Positions 41,544-50,652 of a stretch of 64,000 nucleotides of DNA are shown piece by piece. Position 1 is the first letter of the stretch. Each line of letters starts with the position of its first letter. Source of the stretch: Bacteroidetes bacterium HGW-Bacteroidetes-7 (GTDB lineage Bacteria; Bacteroidota; Bacteroidia; Bacteroidales; UBA932); assembly GCA_002842465.1 (NCBI GenBank), contig PHDA01000011.1, positions 1-64,000 of the forward strand, read 5' to 3'. The notes beneath the pieces were generated by a model. The model was not told the origin of the DNA. It ran no database searches and saw nothing but the letters and a program-made list of their open reading frames with translations. A program made the position numbers and the translations under genes.

Positions 41544-42959
41544 TTAACTTGATTTTAGCTGTTTTTCTATGTCAACAACATATTTGCGGAAAGATCTGTC
41601 GGTGTCAAGCAGATCGCAAACAGTATTGTATGCATGAAGTACTGTAGCATGGTCTCGTCCTCCTGTTTGCGTTCCGATTGATGCAAGAGAGCTTTTTGTT
41701 AGGTTTCTGCTCAGATACATAGAAATCTGGCGTGCCTGAACAAGTTCTCTTTTTCGGGATGCACTTAAAAACAATTGCGGGTCAATTCTGAAGTATTCAC
41801 AAACTATTTTTTGTATTCTGTCAACAGAAATTTCCGGCTTATTCTTTGATACCAATTTTTCGATAAGACTCTCTGCAAGGTCCAGATTGATATTCCTATT
41901 AGTTAGAGTTGACTGTGCAAGAAGTGAAATGAGCGTTCCCTCAATCTCTCTTATATTAGATGATACTCTTGATGCAATATAATTTATAACCTCTTCGGGT
42001 AGCGTAATACCATCTTTATAACTTTTGGCCTTAAGTATTTCAACCCTAGTGCTAAAATCGGGTGGTAAAAGCTCGGCAAGTAAACCCCATTTGAATCTTG
42101 AAAGCAGCCTCATTTCAAGGTCCTGCAGATCTACGGGAGCTTTGTCAGATGTAAGAATCAACTGCTTGCCCATTGAGTGCAAGTGGCTGAAAATATGAAA
42201 AAATGCATTTTGTGTGCCAGGTTTTCCTGCAAATTCGTGCACATCATCAATTATAAGGACATCAATAAGCTGGTAGAAGTGAAGGAAATCGGTAAGTTTA
42301 TTTTTGACCGTTGTGGCATCCATATATTGTGTCTGAAAGCGGTTGGCGCTTACGTAGAGCACAATCTTTTCAGGAAACTGTTTTTTAATAGATATTCCAA
42401 TAGCCTGAGCAAGGTGTGTTTTGCCAAGTCCCGAACCTCCGTATAAAAAGAGCGGGTTGAATGTTCCTTTGCCCGGGTTTGCAGAGATATTTAATCCTGC
42501 TGATCTTGCCAGCCTGTTACATTCACCTTCGATGAAATTTTCGAAAGAGTATTGAGGGTTAAGCTGAGGATCTATTTCGAGTTGCTGTAATCCCGGGATA
42601 ACAAAAGGGTTGGTAATATTGCCCGCCTGATTGGGAAAAGGTACAGATTTGTTTTTAATCTCCTGGGTTGATTGTTGTGGAAATGTCACCACATCTTCCC
42701 CTGAGACAACTCTAACGTTGTACTCGAGCTTGGCCTCCTTGCCCAACTCTCTTTTAAGAGCCTTACTTATAAGATCTATGTAATGTTCTTCAAGATATTC
42801 TCTGAAAAAATTTGATGGTACCTCAATTGTGAGTACCGCTCCCGATATTCTGACTGCTTTTACAGGCTCGAACCATGTTCTGTAACTTTGAGGGCGGATT
42901 ATGTCACGAATGATGTTAAGACAGTTATTCCACACTAAAGTATGTTTAGGTTCGGTCAT
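41544..42959 (-). CDS. dnaA: Chromosomal replication initiator protein DnaA
   Basis: DnaA binds TTATCCACA-type boxes and opens the origin. The 471-residue protein has domain I (LVWNNCLNIIRDIIRPQSYRTWF), a linker, an AAA+ domain with GGSGLGKTHLAQAIG (about 174-188) and LIIDDVHEF, and the C-terminal helix-turn-helix signature GGRDHATVLHAYNT. dnaN and recF are not adjacent, as is usual in Bacteroidetes. The gene is followed at 1 and 5 bases by pepD and rpe. Two TTTGGGG repeats and a DnaA-box-like site lie 20-45 bases upstream. Confidence 0.97.
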   Translation of the reverse strand: MTEPKHTLVWNNCLNIIRDIIRPQSYRTWFEPVKAVRISGAVLTIEVPSNFFREYLEEHYIDLISKALKRELGKEAKLEYNVRVVSGEDVVTFPQQSTQEIKNKSVPFPNQAGNITNPFVIPGLQQLEIDPQLNPQYSFENFIEGECNRLARSAGLNISANPGKGTFNPLFLYGGSGLGKTHLAQAIGISIKKQFPEKIVLYVSANRFQTQYMDATTVKNKLTDFLHFYQLIDVLIIDDVHEFAGKPGTQNAFFHIFSHLHSMGKQLILTSDKAPVDLQDLEMRLLSRFKWGLLAELLPPDFSTRVEILKAKSYKDGITLPEEVINYIASRVSSNIREIEGTLISLLAQSTLTNRNINLDLAESLIEKLVSKNKPEISVDRIQKIVCEYFRIDPQLFLSASRKRELVQARQISMYLSRNLTKSSLASIGTQTGGRDHATVLHAYNTVCDLLDTDRSFRKYVVDIEKQLKSS

Positions 42960-42978
42960 AGTAAAAGATTAGTTTAGG

Positions 42979-43003
42979 TTTGGGGTAACAAATTTGGGGA
43001 TAA
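42979..43003. promoter_or_regulatory. DnaA-box-like sites upstream of dnaA
   Basis: TTTGGGG occurs at 42979 and 42993. The second runs into TGGGGATAA (42995-43003), the complement of TTATCCCCA, one mismatch from the consensus box TTATCCACA. The position just upstream of dnaA fits autoregulation. One good box is too few to call an origin. Confidence 0.35.
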
Positions 43004-43076
43004 ATTCTGTAAAAAAAAATAGATTTAGTGTTGGAAAATTCATTTTTTTTTCAAATCGTTGGAATTCAACCCCAAT

Positions 43077-43107
43077 AATTTTAAAATCGCATCTGGATTT
43101 TAAAATT
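43077..43107 (-). terminator. Inverted repeat after the MCE gene
   Basis: A perfect 12-bp inverted repeat (43077-43088 with 43096-43107) has a 7-base loop and is made mostly of A and T. It lies 35 bases past the mce stop. It may be a terminator or part of the dnaA upstream region. Confidence 0.4.
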
Positions 43108-43141
43108 ATTTAAAATCAGCCTAATATAAGAAATATTTTTT

Positions 43142-44059
43142 TTAAAAAACGCTAATTTTTATATATTTTTTTGGATTTTCTGTAATGTTTTTGATAAGGA
43201 TATCCAGATCCCTTATCAGTTGCTCGATTGAGTTATGAACAGAGTCAGTACTGAGAAGTTTTCCGACTGTTCCCTGAGGATTATTCATCTGTTCGAGGAG
43301 CTCTTTTAAAGATTTTACAGTACCTGCAAGATCGGCTGTTTTTAGTGAATCTGTGATTTCGCCAATATTGTCCAGTCCGTAATTTAATTTTTGTGTGCTT
43401 TGTGTCAGTTCACCTGACAATGAATTAATGTTGGAAATCAGTTGAGTTATCTCAGGCCCACTCTTCTCAAGATTCTGAACAATAGCCTTGGTACCTGCCA
43501 ATGTTTTGCTTAGATTTTCAAGAGAAGTTGCAATATTTTTTTTTGCATCGGCATCAAATATTCCATTAACATTTTCAATAGTAGAATTCAGGGTTGCAAC
43601 AAGATCTGAAATCTGATCTTTTAAAGGTAAAAACTGGCTTTTAAGCATATCTACCAATCCCTCTTCTGTTATCGATTGCATTGAACCCTTGTCTTTGAGG
43701 TATGTTTTACTGTCACCTATGTTCACCCTCAAGGCTTTGGTACCTAGTAAGTCGACGCTGTATATCTCAGCAACTGAGTTATCAGGAATATTATAGCCGC
43801 TTTTTACCTTAAGTTTTACAATGAATTCGTCTTTCTCCTGCAAATAATCTACCGATTCAACCGTCCCAACCTTTAATCCTCTGATATAAACAGGTCCGGT
43901 AGAGTTGAGTCCTTCGACATTATTATAAACAGTGTAGTAGGTATTAGTACTGCTGAAAAGATCTTTACCCTTAAGGTAGTTGACCACTACGTATATAGAT
44001 GCAAGTGTTATTATCGCGAAAAGTCCGATCTTCTGTTCTCTTGTTAGTTTGAGTTTCAT
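43142..44059 (-). CDS. MlaD/MCE-domain lipid-transport protein
   Basis: This 305-residue protein has an N-terminal membrane anchor (IGLFAIITLASIYVVVNYL, about 11-29), then one MCE domain (about 38-118: YNNVEGLNSTGPVYIRGLKVGTVESV). A long helical tail follows with coiled-coil character (about 140-290). MCE proteins form hexamers that move phospholipids between inner and outer membranes. The ABC partners (permease and ATPase) are not in the window. It starts 7 bases after the amidase gene, so the two envelope genes are co-transcribed. Confidence 0.88.
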   Translation of the reverse strand: MKLKLTREQKIGLFAIITLASIYVVVNYLKGKDLFSSTNTYYTVYNNVEGLNSTGPVYIRGLKVGTVESVDYLQEKDEFIVKLKVKSGYNIPDNSVAEIYSVDLLGTKALRVNIGDSKTYLKDKGSMQSITEEGLVDMLKSQFLPLKDQISDLVATLNSTIENVNGIFDADAKKNIATSLENLSKTLAGTKAIVQNLEKSGPEITQLISNINSLSGELTQSTQKLNYGLDNIGEITDSLKTADLAGTVKSLKELLEQMNNPQGTVGKLLSTDSVHNSIEQLIRDLDILIKNITENPKKYIKISVF

Positions 44060-44066
44060 TTTGGAG

Positions 44067-45239
44067 TTAGTTGTTTAGTGGTACGATTGTATTATTTCTG
44101 ACCTTTATTATGAATGCCTGAGGAAAGTGCTTTCTGATTTCGCTCTGTGCATCTTTTGCCTCATCAATGGTGCCATATTTTCCAATTGTGTATTTGTACA
44201 AATTCCCTGCCTTAATATAGCTGACATCTTTTCTCCCCTTCAGATCGCGTGAACCGGCTGGTAGAATTTTTCCTACTGCAAAAATCTGTACTCTGAAATG
44301 TTCAACGGTATCTGTTTTTACTGCATTTTGTGCCTCTTTTGCTGTAGTAGGAGTCTGTTTAATTTCTGTAACTGTTTGTTTATTCTCGGTTTGCGTCTGT
44401 TTTGAAGTGTCGGTCTCTTTTATGGGAACCGGGAGGTAGCTACCGCTATCATTCACTTTTTCATATTGAGTTTTGAATTCATCGAAGGCATTGAATATAC
44501 TCTCGGCAAATTTATCGTGATTCCTTTTGTCGTTTAGAACTCTTAAATCATTTTGGTTTGTAATGAAACCTAATTCTACCAGTATTCCCGGCATGCTGGT
44601 TTGCCATAATACAAGAAAGGGCGCTTGCTTGATACCTCTGTTTAGCTTTATGGGCCCTTTGGCAAAATGCTTTTGAACTAAAGAGGCCATAATGAGGCTC
44701 TGTTCAAGGTGGGCATTCTGGAGAAGCGAAAAAACTATATATGATTCAGGGTCGTTGGGGTTAAACCCCCCATATTTTGTACTGTAATCATCTCCTTCAA
44801 GCATAATAACGCTGTTTTCCAGCATAGTAACCTCAAAATTGGAATTTGTTTTATCTATACCCATTACAAATGTCTCAGATCCTGAAGGTGTCCGGGATTC
44901 GACTCCGTTAACGTGTATCGAGATAAAGAGGTCTGCCTTGTGTTTGTTCGCAATACGGCTCCTTTCGTTTAGAGGAATAAATATATCTGTTTTCCTTGTG
45001 TATATAACCTCTATATGAGGATAGTTGCTTTTTATAAGTTGTCCAAGTTTAAGAGATACCGAAAGTGCTATGTTTTTTTCGAAAACTTTTCCGTCAGGAC
45101 TGACTGTTCCTGGATCCTTACCTCCATGCCCCGGATCTATCACTACTTTTTTGAGATGGAATGATGCCCTCTCCTGTCCTTGAAATGTTGAACAGATTAA
45201 CAGAAGTGAAATTGTGGCCAAAAGTATTCTGTGAGGCAT
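44067..45239 (-). CDS. N-acetylmuramoyl-L-alanine amidase with SPOR domain
   Basis: A 390-residue exported Amidase_3 enzyme that cuts the bond between MurNAc and the stem peptide. A signal peptide (about 1-22) is followed by VVIDPGHGGKDPGT (H38), KNIALSVSLKLG (metal E54), a central SIHVNG and VELGFITN. A Gln/Thr-rich linker (about 275-310) leads to a C-terminal SPOR domain (about 312-380) that binds denuded glycan at the division site. It therefore probably splits septal peptidoglycan. It faces lptD across a 70-base region with overlapping promoters. Confidence 0.93.
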   Translation of the reverse strand: MPHRILLATISLLLICSTFQGQERASFHLKKVVIDPGHGGKDPGTVSPDGKVFEKNIALSVSLKLGQLIKSNYPHIEVIYTRKTDIFIPLNERSRIANKHKADLFISIHVNGVESRTPSGSETFVMGIDKTNSNFEVTMLENSVIMLEGDDYSTKYGGFNPNDPESYIVFSLLQNAHLEQSLIMASLVQKHFAKGPIKLNRGIKQAPFLVLWQTSMPGILVELGFITNQNDLRVLNDKRNHDKFAESIFNAFDEFKTQYEKVNDSGSYLPVPIKETDTSKQTQTENKQTVTEIKQTPTTAKEAQNAVKTDTVEHFRVQIFAVGKILPAGSRDLKGRKDVSYIKAGNLYKYTIGKYGTIDEAKDAQSEIRKHFPQAFIIKVRNNTIVPLNN

Positions 45240-45258
45240 AATTGTTGTTAAATATGAT

Positions 45259-45266
45259 TAACTTTG
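45259..45266 (+). promoter_or_regulatory. Probable lptD promoter (-7)
   Basis: TAACTTTG matches TAnnTTTG, about 44 bases before the TTG start of lptD. Confidence 0.5.
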
Positions 45267-45273
45267 CGAACTG

Positions 45274-45281
45274 CAAATGTA
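45274..45281 (-). promoter_or_regulatory. Probable amidase-mce promoter (-7)
   Basis: On the minus strand TACATTTG matches TAnnTTTG, 35 bases before the amidase ATG. It is 7 bases from the lptD -7 element, so the two promoters compete for space. Confidence 0.5.
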
Positions 45282-45309
45282 GTACATTTTTGTTAAACCT
45301 TATACCATT

Positions 45310-48114
45310 TTGGTTTTGAGAAAGCGGTTTCCATTAACGGGTCTGATTTTACTTATTCTTATGCTTGCCCAGTTTCCCGGGGCTGCTATTAATCATAATT
45401 ATAAAGCAGACAGTCTTAACGATACTATCAGGGCTAAGCGGTTAATTAGAGATTCTTTACAACCTGTAGACACATCTGCTGTAAAAGATACTGTTCTTGT
45501 CTCTTCTTTAAGAGACACAGTTCTTGCATCTGATACTGCTCTAATAAAAGACTCTTTATTTAATGCTGCAACCGACACCTCTAAGCAGAGAGGTTTTCTT
45601 ACTCAGCCGGCATTCTCAGAAGCAAGAGATTCAATGAAAGAAGATTTTAAGAATGGTAAAAAGATGATGTACTATTACGGAGATGTTAGCGTAAAGTATG
45701 GCAATCTTGAACTTACTGCTGAGTATATGGCCTATGATATGAACACAAAGACAGTATTTGCAGCAGGCGTGAAAGATACTGCGGGTGTTCTGCAGGGCAG
45801 GCCTGTTATGACAGAGGGGGTTGAAAAATATACCATGGATACCCTTCGATATAATTTTGATACAAAAAAGGCTATCATTATAAATATGGTTACCCAGGAG
45901 AACGAGGGTATAATGCGTGGCGACTTTATGAAAAAGATGCCTGACAACTCCATTAATATAAGTGGTGGAAAATATACCGCATGTGATCACGAACATCCTC
46001 ACTATTATATGCAGCTGACAAAGGCTAAGATGGTTACACAGCCAAATAAGGTGACAGTATTTGGCCCTGCGTATCTGGTTATTGAAGATGTTCCTACCCC
46101 TTTTGCTCTTCCTTTTGGTTTTGTCCCTGACAGGATGACAAGGGCAAGCGGTCTGCTTGTCCCTACTTTTAATGAGGAGGCAGCAAGAGGTTTTGCGCTG
46201 AAAGGGCTTGGCTATTATTTTGTATTTGGAGACCATTTTGATGCCTCTCTTACCGGAGACATATTCTCGCTTGGTTCATGGAATGCTGTTCTTACTTCAA
46301 GGTATAAAAAGAGATATAAATTTGATGGTACCGTTAACCTGAACTACTCAGTTAATCAGATAGGAGAGGAGGGGTCTCCGGATTTCTACAAATCCAAGGA
46401 CTTCTCGGTTAGATGGAGCCACTCACAAGATGCTAAGGCAAGACCGGGTTCATCTTTTAGGGCGTCGGTTAATTTTGCGACCCCCATGAACAACCGTTTT
46501 AACTCCTATGATATTCAGCAAAGTCTTCAAAACCAAATATCTTCATCAATATCATATTCAAAAATATTTGCCGATTCACCCTTTTCGCTATCGCTAAACA
46601 TGCTTCATAGTCAGAACTCACTTGACAGCTCTTATGCTTTCACTGTTCCCAACCTGACTCTTACCATGAATCGCATTTTCCCATTTAAGAAAAAGGAAGC
46701 AGTTGGGAAACCGAAATTTTATGAAGATGTATCAGTAAGCTACAGTACCAATCTTGACAACAAGGTGAATTTTAAGGCGAGTGAATTCGGTGAGCCCGAT
46801 TTTCTTTCCAAATTTAAAAGCGGTATGCAGCATAATTTTACAATAGGGCTCCCTTCATTTAATCTCTTCAATTATCTTCAGTTTTCTCCAGGTGTCAGGT
46901 ATGGAATGAACTGGTACTTCCAGAAGTCAGAGCGTTATTATGATACTGAAACCGGGCAGGTTGAGACCAATATTGGAAATATATTCAGCCATTTTGGTGC
47001 TACTCAGGATTTTGCCGCATCGCTGTCTATGAATACCATACTATATGGTATGTTCAATTTTGGATCAAGGGGAAAGCTCCAAGCCATAAGGCACATGGTA
47101 AAACCCTCTTTTAGTATAAGCTATACTCCGGAACTTGGAACTCCTGCAAATGGATACAGAACCCTTAATTATGTAGATAACAACGGGATACAACATCAGG
47201 TCGAATACAACCAATATGAAGGTCTCTTATTTGGGTATCCTTCAAAAGGAAGGTCTGCCTCTATGAACTTCTCGCTTGGTAATAATTTTGAGGCAAAAAT
47301 TAAGAGTGATAAAGATACCACCAATGGAGGAATCCAAAAGATTAAACTTATTGATAATCTATCATTTGGAGGGTCATATAACTTTCTCGCAGATTCAATG
47401 AAGTTGTCAAATATTTCGACATCTCTCAGTACTACAATATTTGGCTCGCTTGCCTTTAATGCCAATGCAAATCTGGACCCGTATGCTGTTGATGAAACGG
47501 GCAAAAGATTCAATCAACTCAATATTGTTAAAGAGGGATGGCTGAGTTTTGCTAGACTTACAAATGCCAGCTTATCATTATCATACCAATTATCAGGTAA
47601 AGGCTCAAGAAGAGGAGCAGGTATGGGACTGCCTGAACCTGGCTCATCCGGGGGCCGATTGCAGGAGGGCTCCGATTATATAAGGGTTTACAACCACCCT
47701 GTAACCGGGGAGTATATTCCCGGTGGCTGGGTTTATTATATAGACCCGGATAATCCCTGGTCTGTTAATTTTAATTACAACTATAGCTATAACAGATCTT
47801 ACCAGATGGTGGGAGGTGTACTGAATACAAACCACAACCATATGCAAACTCTGGGCATTTCGGCTCAGATGAAACTGGGCAGGGACCTTAGTGTAAACCT
47901 GAATACTGGTGTAGATCTTACAAAGCTGGCGTTAACAACTACTCAGTTAAGTGCAACCTATGACCTGCACTGCTTTTTGATATCTGTCTCATGGATTCCA
48001 AATGGTATGTGGGAGAGCTGGAGTTTCAGGATTAATGCAAAAGCCTCGGCCTTAGCTGATTTGTTGCAGTTTAAGAAAAGTGCAAGTTATTGGGATAGAG
48101 GTGCAGGGTTCTGA
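45310..48114 (+). CDS. lptD: LPS-assembly outer-membrane protein LptD (OstA-like)
   Basis: This 934-residue outer-membrane protein is of the Bacteroidetes LptD type. A signal peptide (about 8-26, LTGLILLILMLAQFPGAA) and an acidic repeat-rich stretch with DT and KDS units (about 35-100) come first. An OstA-like periplasmic jellyroll follows (YYGDVSVKYGNLELTAEYM, about 117-260), then a large beta barrel from about 265 to the C-terminus with many aromatic-rich strands. LptD with LptE inserts lipopolysaccharide in the outer leaflet. No ATG fits: TTG at 45310 is used, and TTG at 45316 is an alternative. Confidence 0.85.
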   Translation: MVLRKRFPLTGLILLILMLAQFPGAAINHNYKADSLNDTIRAKRLIRDSLQPVDTSAVKDTVLVSSLRDTVLASDTALIKDSLFNAATDTSKQRGFLTQPAFSEARDSMKEDFKNGKKMMYYYGDVSVKYGNLELTAEYMAYDMNTKTVFAAGVKDTAGVLQGRPVMTEGVEKYTMDTLRYNFDTKKAIIINMVTQENEGIMRGDFMKKMPDNSINISGGKYTACDHEHPHYYMQLTKAKMVTQPNKVTVFGPAYLVIEDVPTPFALPFGFVPDRMTRASGLLVPTFNEEAARGFALKGLGYYFVFGDHFDASLTGDIFSLGSWNAVLTSRYKKRYKFDGTVNLNYSVNQIGEEGSPDFYKSKDFSVRWSHSQDAKARPGSSFRASVNFATPMNNRFNSYDIQQSLQNQISSSISYSKIFADSPFSLSLNMLHSQNSLDSSYAFTVPNLTLTMNRIFPFKKKEAVGKPKFYEDVSVSYSTNLDNKVNFKASEFGEPDFLSKFKSGMQHNFTIGLPSFNLFNYLQFSPGVRYGMNWYFQKSERYYDTETGQVETNIGNIFSHFGATQDFAASLSMNTILYGMFNFGSRGKLQAIRHMVKPSFSISYTPELGTPANGYRTLNYVDNNGIQHQVEYNQYEGLLFGYPSKGRSASMNFSLGNNFEAKIKSDKDTTNGGIQKIKLIDNLSFGGSYNFLADSMKLSNISTSLSTTIFGSLAFNANANLDPYAVDETGKRFNQLNIVKEGWLSFARLTNASLSLSYQLSGKGSRRGAGMGLPEPGSSGGRLQEGSDYIRVYNHPVTGEYIPGGWVYYIDPDNPWSVNFNYNYSYNRSYQMVGGVLNTNHNHMQTLGISAQMKLGRDLSVNLNTGVDLTKLALTTTQLSATYDLHCFLISVSWIPNGMWESWSFRINAKASALADLLQFKKSASYWDRGAGF

Positions 48115-48153
48115 TTATAAGTTTATTGATTTCTAATTTCTTTAAAAAACAAA

Positions 48154-48537
48154 ATGATGAGTAAAATAATTATCTCTTCTGCTAAGGCCCCTGGCGCAGT
48201 GGGTCCATACAGTCAGGCTACAGAGGCCGGTGGATTGATTTTCGTTTCTGGCCAACTTCCAATTGATGCGCAAACAGGTGAATTTGTTCCGGGCGGCATC
48301 AAAGAGCAAACAACTCAGGTTCTGAAAAATATTGGTTATATACTTGAAGAGGCAGGCTTGGGTTTTGAAAATGTTTTAAAATCAACGGTTTATTTGTCTG
48401 ATATAAAGGATTTTGCAGCTATGAATGAGGTTTATGCCTCTTTTTATTCTGAGCCTTTTCCTGCAAGAGTGGCTTATGCAGTTGTAAGTCTTCCTAAAGG
48501 TGCTCTTGTTGAGATAGATGTAATAGCAGCCAGATAA
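48154..48537 (+). CDS. ridA: RidA family 2-iminobutanoate/2-iminopropanoate deaminase
   Basis: This 127-residue trimeric enzyme hydrolyses reactive enamines and imines released by PLP-dependent dehydratases. The family signature is clear: APGAVGPYSQATEAGGLIFVSGQ (shown as APGAVGPYSQA and LIFVSGQLP), the arginine in FPARVAYAVVSLPKGALVEIDVIAA and its glutamate. Length is typical. A start one codon later (48157) is equally possible. It lies 39 bases after lptD and may share its transcript. Confidence 0.95.
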   Translation: MMSKIIISSAKAPGAVGPYSQATEAGGLIFVSGQLPIDAQTGEFVPGGIKEQTTQVLKNIGYILEEAGLGFENVLKSTVYLSDIKDFAAMNEVYASFYSEPFPARVAYAVVSLPKGALVEIDVIAAR

Positions 48538-48564
48538 TGTTTTTTCTCAGATTGTTGTAAGGAT

Positions 48565-48595
48565 TTTGTTTATTTAACAAATTATTGTATTTTTG
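48565..48595 (+). promoter_or_regulatory. rho promoter
   Basis: TTTG (48565-48568), a 19-base spacer and TATTTTTG (48588-48595) match the Bacteroidetes consensus exactly. The leader to the ATG is about 45 bases. Confidence 0.75.
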
Positions 48596-48647
48596 CAAAA
48601 GGTTTCAATAATCTTTCAGGATAAATCACATCCACACAATTAAATCA

Positions 48648-50633
48648 ATGTACGACATTTTAGAGTTAAGCAAAAAGAGTCACGATGACTTACTTGCTAT
48701 TGCTAATAATCTTAAGATTAGCAAAGCAAAAAGTTTCACCAAGGAGGAGCTTGTATACGAAATACTGGACGAGCAGGCTAAGATAGGCAGCAAATCAACC
48801 GAGCCTATTTCTAAAAAACCTCTTGTAAGAAGAGAACCAAGAGCAAGAAAAGGCAATGAGTCCAAACAGCCACCAAAAGATTCAGCAGCAAAACCTGCGG
48901 TGAACAATGTTCCTGAAGACAAAAGGCAAAAAGATACTCAACCGCAAAGCAATCAAAAGCCTCAGTTTAATCAAAACAGGCAAAATAATCAACAGCCAAA
49001 GGCAAATGAGCCTAAGAAAGAGACTGTTCAACAACCGAAGCCTTTAATACTTGAGAAATCTGCACAGCAGGATAAACCTGTTCAACAAAATATACCTGTG
49101 CAGCAAAATAAACCATTACAACAGGAGAAACCTATACAACAGGCGAAGCCTATACAGTCTGAAAATCTTAATCAGCAAGTTAAACCTGTACAACAGCAAC
49201 CAAAATCCGAAACTCCTCAGGCAATCGTTTCTAATACACAAAATAGTAACGATAAGCTGACCAGACCCAGAAGGGGCAGAAAGAGTGCTGCATCACGAGA
49301 AAACCATCCTCCTATAGTAAGTGTAAAAGAGGAAGAGGTTGCTGCAGTTGCTGCTGTTCTTGATGAGAGAGGCGTTGCTGCTGAAGCTGCTACAGTTATT
49401 ATCAGGGCAGAAGAGAAGCCTGAACAGGAGTTAATGCGAGATAATATCAAACGTAACAACATACATCCCGAGAATCAGAATAAAGAGATCCATCAGAAGG
49501 TTAAATTTGAGTTCGAAGGTGTTGTAGATGCAACCGGTGTCCTTGAAATCATGCCTGACGGATATGGTTTTCTTCGTTCTTCAGACTACAACTATCTCAA
49601 CTCTCCGGATGATATTTATGTATCTCAATCTCAGATAAAACTTTACGGACTCAAAACTGGTGATACACTTATCGGGGAGATTAAACCTCCGAAAGAGGGT
49701 GATAAATATTTTCCGCTTGTTAAGGTTAAGCAGATAAACGGAAGAAGTCCGGAATATATCAGGGACAGGGTTCCTTTTGATTTTCTGACACCTCTTTTTC
49801 CGAACGAAAAATTTAACATCACATCAAATGGCCATAATAATCTATCAACAAGGGTTGTAGATATGTTTGCGCCTATAGGTAAAGGTCAAAGGGGTCTTAT
49901 TGTGGCTCAGCCCAAAACAGGTAAGACAGTTCTTTTGAAAGATATTGCCAATGCAATTGCCGACAACCATCCTGAGGTTTACCTTATTGTTCTGCTTATT
50001 GATGAGCGTCCTGAAGAGGTAACTGATATGGCTCGCAGCGTAAAGGGTGAGGTTATTGCCTCTACTTTTGATGAGCCCGCAGAGAGACATGTGAAGGTTG
50101 CAAATATTGTACTTGAAAAAGCTAAGAGACTAGTAGAATGTGGTCATGATGTTGTAATACTTCTAGACTCAATTACTCGTCTTGCAAGGGCTTTCAACAC
50201 AGTACAACCTGCATCCGGCAAGGTGCTCAGTGGTGGAGTTGATGCAAATGCACTACACAAACCTAAAAGGTTTTTTGGTGCTGCAAGAAATATCGAGAAT
50301 GGAGGTTCGCTTACAATACTGGCAACAGCGCTAACTGATACCGGTTCAAAAATGGACGATGTTATTTTTGAAGAGTTCAAAGGAACAGGTAACATGGAGC
50401 TTCAACTTGACAGAAAACTATCTAATAAGAGGGTATTCCCTGCAGTTGATGTTACGCTTAGTAGCACACGAAGAGAAGATCTTCTGTTTGATAAAGAGAC
50501 TCTTAACAGAATCTGGATATTACGTAACTATCTAGCCGATATGAACTCCGTTGAGGCTATGGAATTTATGAAGAGCAGGCTCCTAAGAACCGAGAATAAC
50601 CTCGAGTTCCTGTTCTCAATGAACGGAGAATAA
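48648..50633 (+). CDS. rho: Transcription termination factor Rho with long disordered insert
   Basis: A 661-residue hexameric RNA helicase that ends transcription. Residues 1-45 are the Rho N-terminal helical domain. About 46-280 are low complexity, rich in Gln, Pro, Lys and Asn ([16 protein letters not shown] and similar), and include a short Ala/Val-rich piece. The RNA-binding fold begins near 285 ([25 protein letters not shown]). The ATPase has [10 protein letters not shown] near 422 and [13 protein letters not shown]. Large inserts of this kind are known in Bacteroides Rho, where they drive condensate formation. This is the same architecture. Confidence 0.96.
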   Translation: MYDILELSKKSHDDLLAIANNLKISKAKSFTKEELVYEILDEQAKIGSKSTEPISKKPLVRREPRARKGNESKQPPKDSAAKPAVNNVPEDKRQKDTQPQSNQKPQFNQNRQNNQQPKANEPKKETVQQPKPLILEKSAQQDKPVQQNIPVQQNKPLQQEKPIQQAKPIQSENLNQQVKPVQQQPKSETPQAIVSNTQNSNDKLTRPRRGRKSAASRENHPPIVSVKEEEVAAVAAVLDERGVAAEAATVIIRAEEKPEQELMRDNIKRNNIHPENQNKEIHQKVKFEFEGVVDATGVLEIMPDGYGFLRSSDYNYLNSPDDIYVSQSQIKLYGLKTGDTLIGEIKPPKEGDKYFPLVKVKQINGRSPEYIRDRVPFDFLTPLFPNEKFNITSNGHNNLSTRVVDMFAPIGKGQRGLIVAQPKTGKTVLLKDIANAIADNHPEVYLIVLLIDERPEEVTDMARSVKGEVIASTFDEPAERHVKVANIVLEKAKRLVECGHDVVILLDSITRLARAFNTVQPASGKVLSGGVDANALHKPKRFFGAARNIENGGSLTILATALTDTGSKMDDVIFEEFKGTGNMELQLDRKLSNKRVFPAVDVTLSSTRREDLLFDKETLNRIWILRNYLADMNSVEAMEFMKSRLLRTENNLEFLFSMNGE

Positions 50634-50652
50634 TCCCAAAAAAATAGTTGGA

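Noticed and set aside
42960-43141. Calling oriC here
   Set aside because: Only one good DnaA-box-like site is seen, and Bacteroidetes origins need not lie by dnaA.
45631-46236. A 201-codon open frame on the minus strand inside lptD
   Set aside because: It is Cys/His-rich noise antisense to the OstA-like domain and has no start context or homologous motif.
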